From assembly GCA_027257055.1 (NCBI GenBank), contig JAPVLO010000097.1:7860001-7924000 (forward strand): a DNA stretch of 64,000 nt, written 5' to 3'. The position numbers and the translations under genes are program-made. The stretch is from Cephalopachus bancanus (lineage: Eukaryota > Chordata > Mammalia > Primates > Tarsiidae). Positions 63,515 through 64,000 of this stretch are shown here, piece after piece. Position 1 is the first letter of the stretch. Each line of letters opens with the position of its first letter. The notes beneath the pieces were generated by a model. That model was not told where the DNA came from. It made no database searches and worked only from the letters and a program-made list of their open reading frames with translations.

Positions 63515-64000
63515 TCTTGCATAGGTGTATATTATTTTGTCCAGTGGTATTTAGATGCTTTAAAGTTAGATTTGTTCTGAAAATATTAAAATACACTAAA
63601 AGACAGAGTTTCTAACAATTCAGCTTTCATCTTTAACACAAAAATCTGTTTTAAGTGTCTTAGAATCAGTGTTATATCTTCGTGGTTCTTGTATTGAAAA
63701 TGGAAATGTACATAGTGACAGTTCAGAACCTATTGAAGTTCAGATTGTGTTTTGTATTGTTTTGTGTAATAAAAAGTTCCTTATGAGGCTGAAAAAGATA
63801 TGAGGCTGATAAAAATTACTTTGGAGTTTTTGTATTTCAAATTGATGATACTAAGTTTTGCTAAGCTAAACAAGCAAAGAGCAAAAATAAATGGATTAAG
63901 CTCCCTCTAAATAAGCAGTATTTAAAAATTAAGAAATTTACATGTCCAAATAAATTTATAAGATTCAAGATGTTCTTGAAATAGACCAGATTGCTTTGCC
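63515..64000. other. Intronic stretch without recognised features
   Basis: AT-rich sequence at the window edge; no feature recognised. Confidence 0.4.

Overview
The window is a piece of a primate nuclear genome. It holds dimeric Alu elements, L1 3' ends, MIR, L2 and hAT/Tigger/mariner fossils, and one multi-exon gene. Several Alus share a non-human right-arm variant and a tail ending in 'aactcaaag', and one L1 3' end is shared by two insertions. This suggests a non-anthropoid primate. Tarsier is my best guess, but it is inference and not proven here.

The only protein-coding feature I can support is the giant zinc-finger exon of ZNF521 (EHZF/Evi3) at 51686-55038, plus strand. It is bounded by a good acceptor (phase 1 entry) and donor (phase 0 exit). 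It encodes 1118 codons with 25 C2H2 fingers plus one atypical Cys-rich finger, out of about 1311 residues and 30 fingers in the human protein. The first finger with the N-terminal corepressor-binding motif, and the last four fingers, lie on exons I could not find here. Positions 1-51685 are therefore read as the upstream intron (intron 3 in human numbering) and 55039-64000 as part of the downstream intron (intron 4).

Layout: 1-9300 is mostly unique intron with one Alu, a MIR and a CR1/L3-like scrap. At 9300-11900 there are MIRs, a small perfect hairpin, and a twin-primed L1 (10809-11872, 12-bp target duplication) that later received an Alu. At 14000-21300 there are L2 and MIR relics, an antisense L1 3' end and a 120-bp L1 tail with a 14-bp duplication. 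At 22500-33500 lies the densest repeat zone: Alus, a hAT element, and an L2 carrying both a MER20-like element (itself hit by an Alu) and a mariner. At 37400-42200 there are more Alus, including one with an ATTTT expansion. From about 42200 to 57560 there is no Alu, and the ZNF521 exon sits in this zone. From 57560 to the end there are Alus, L1 and L2 relics, a Tigger-like element and a second mariner.

No tRNA, rRNA, CRISPR, operon or complete second gene was seen. I found no convincing undescribed system. The observations most worth checking are the lineage-specific Alu type, the two mariner copies, the twin-primed L1, the in-frame read-through past the ZNF521 donor, and the non-repetitive blocks flanking the exon.
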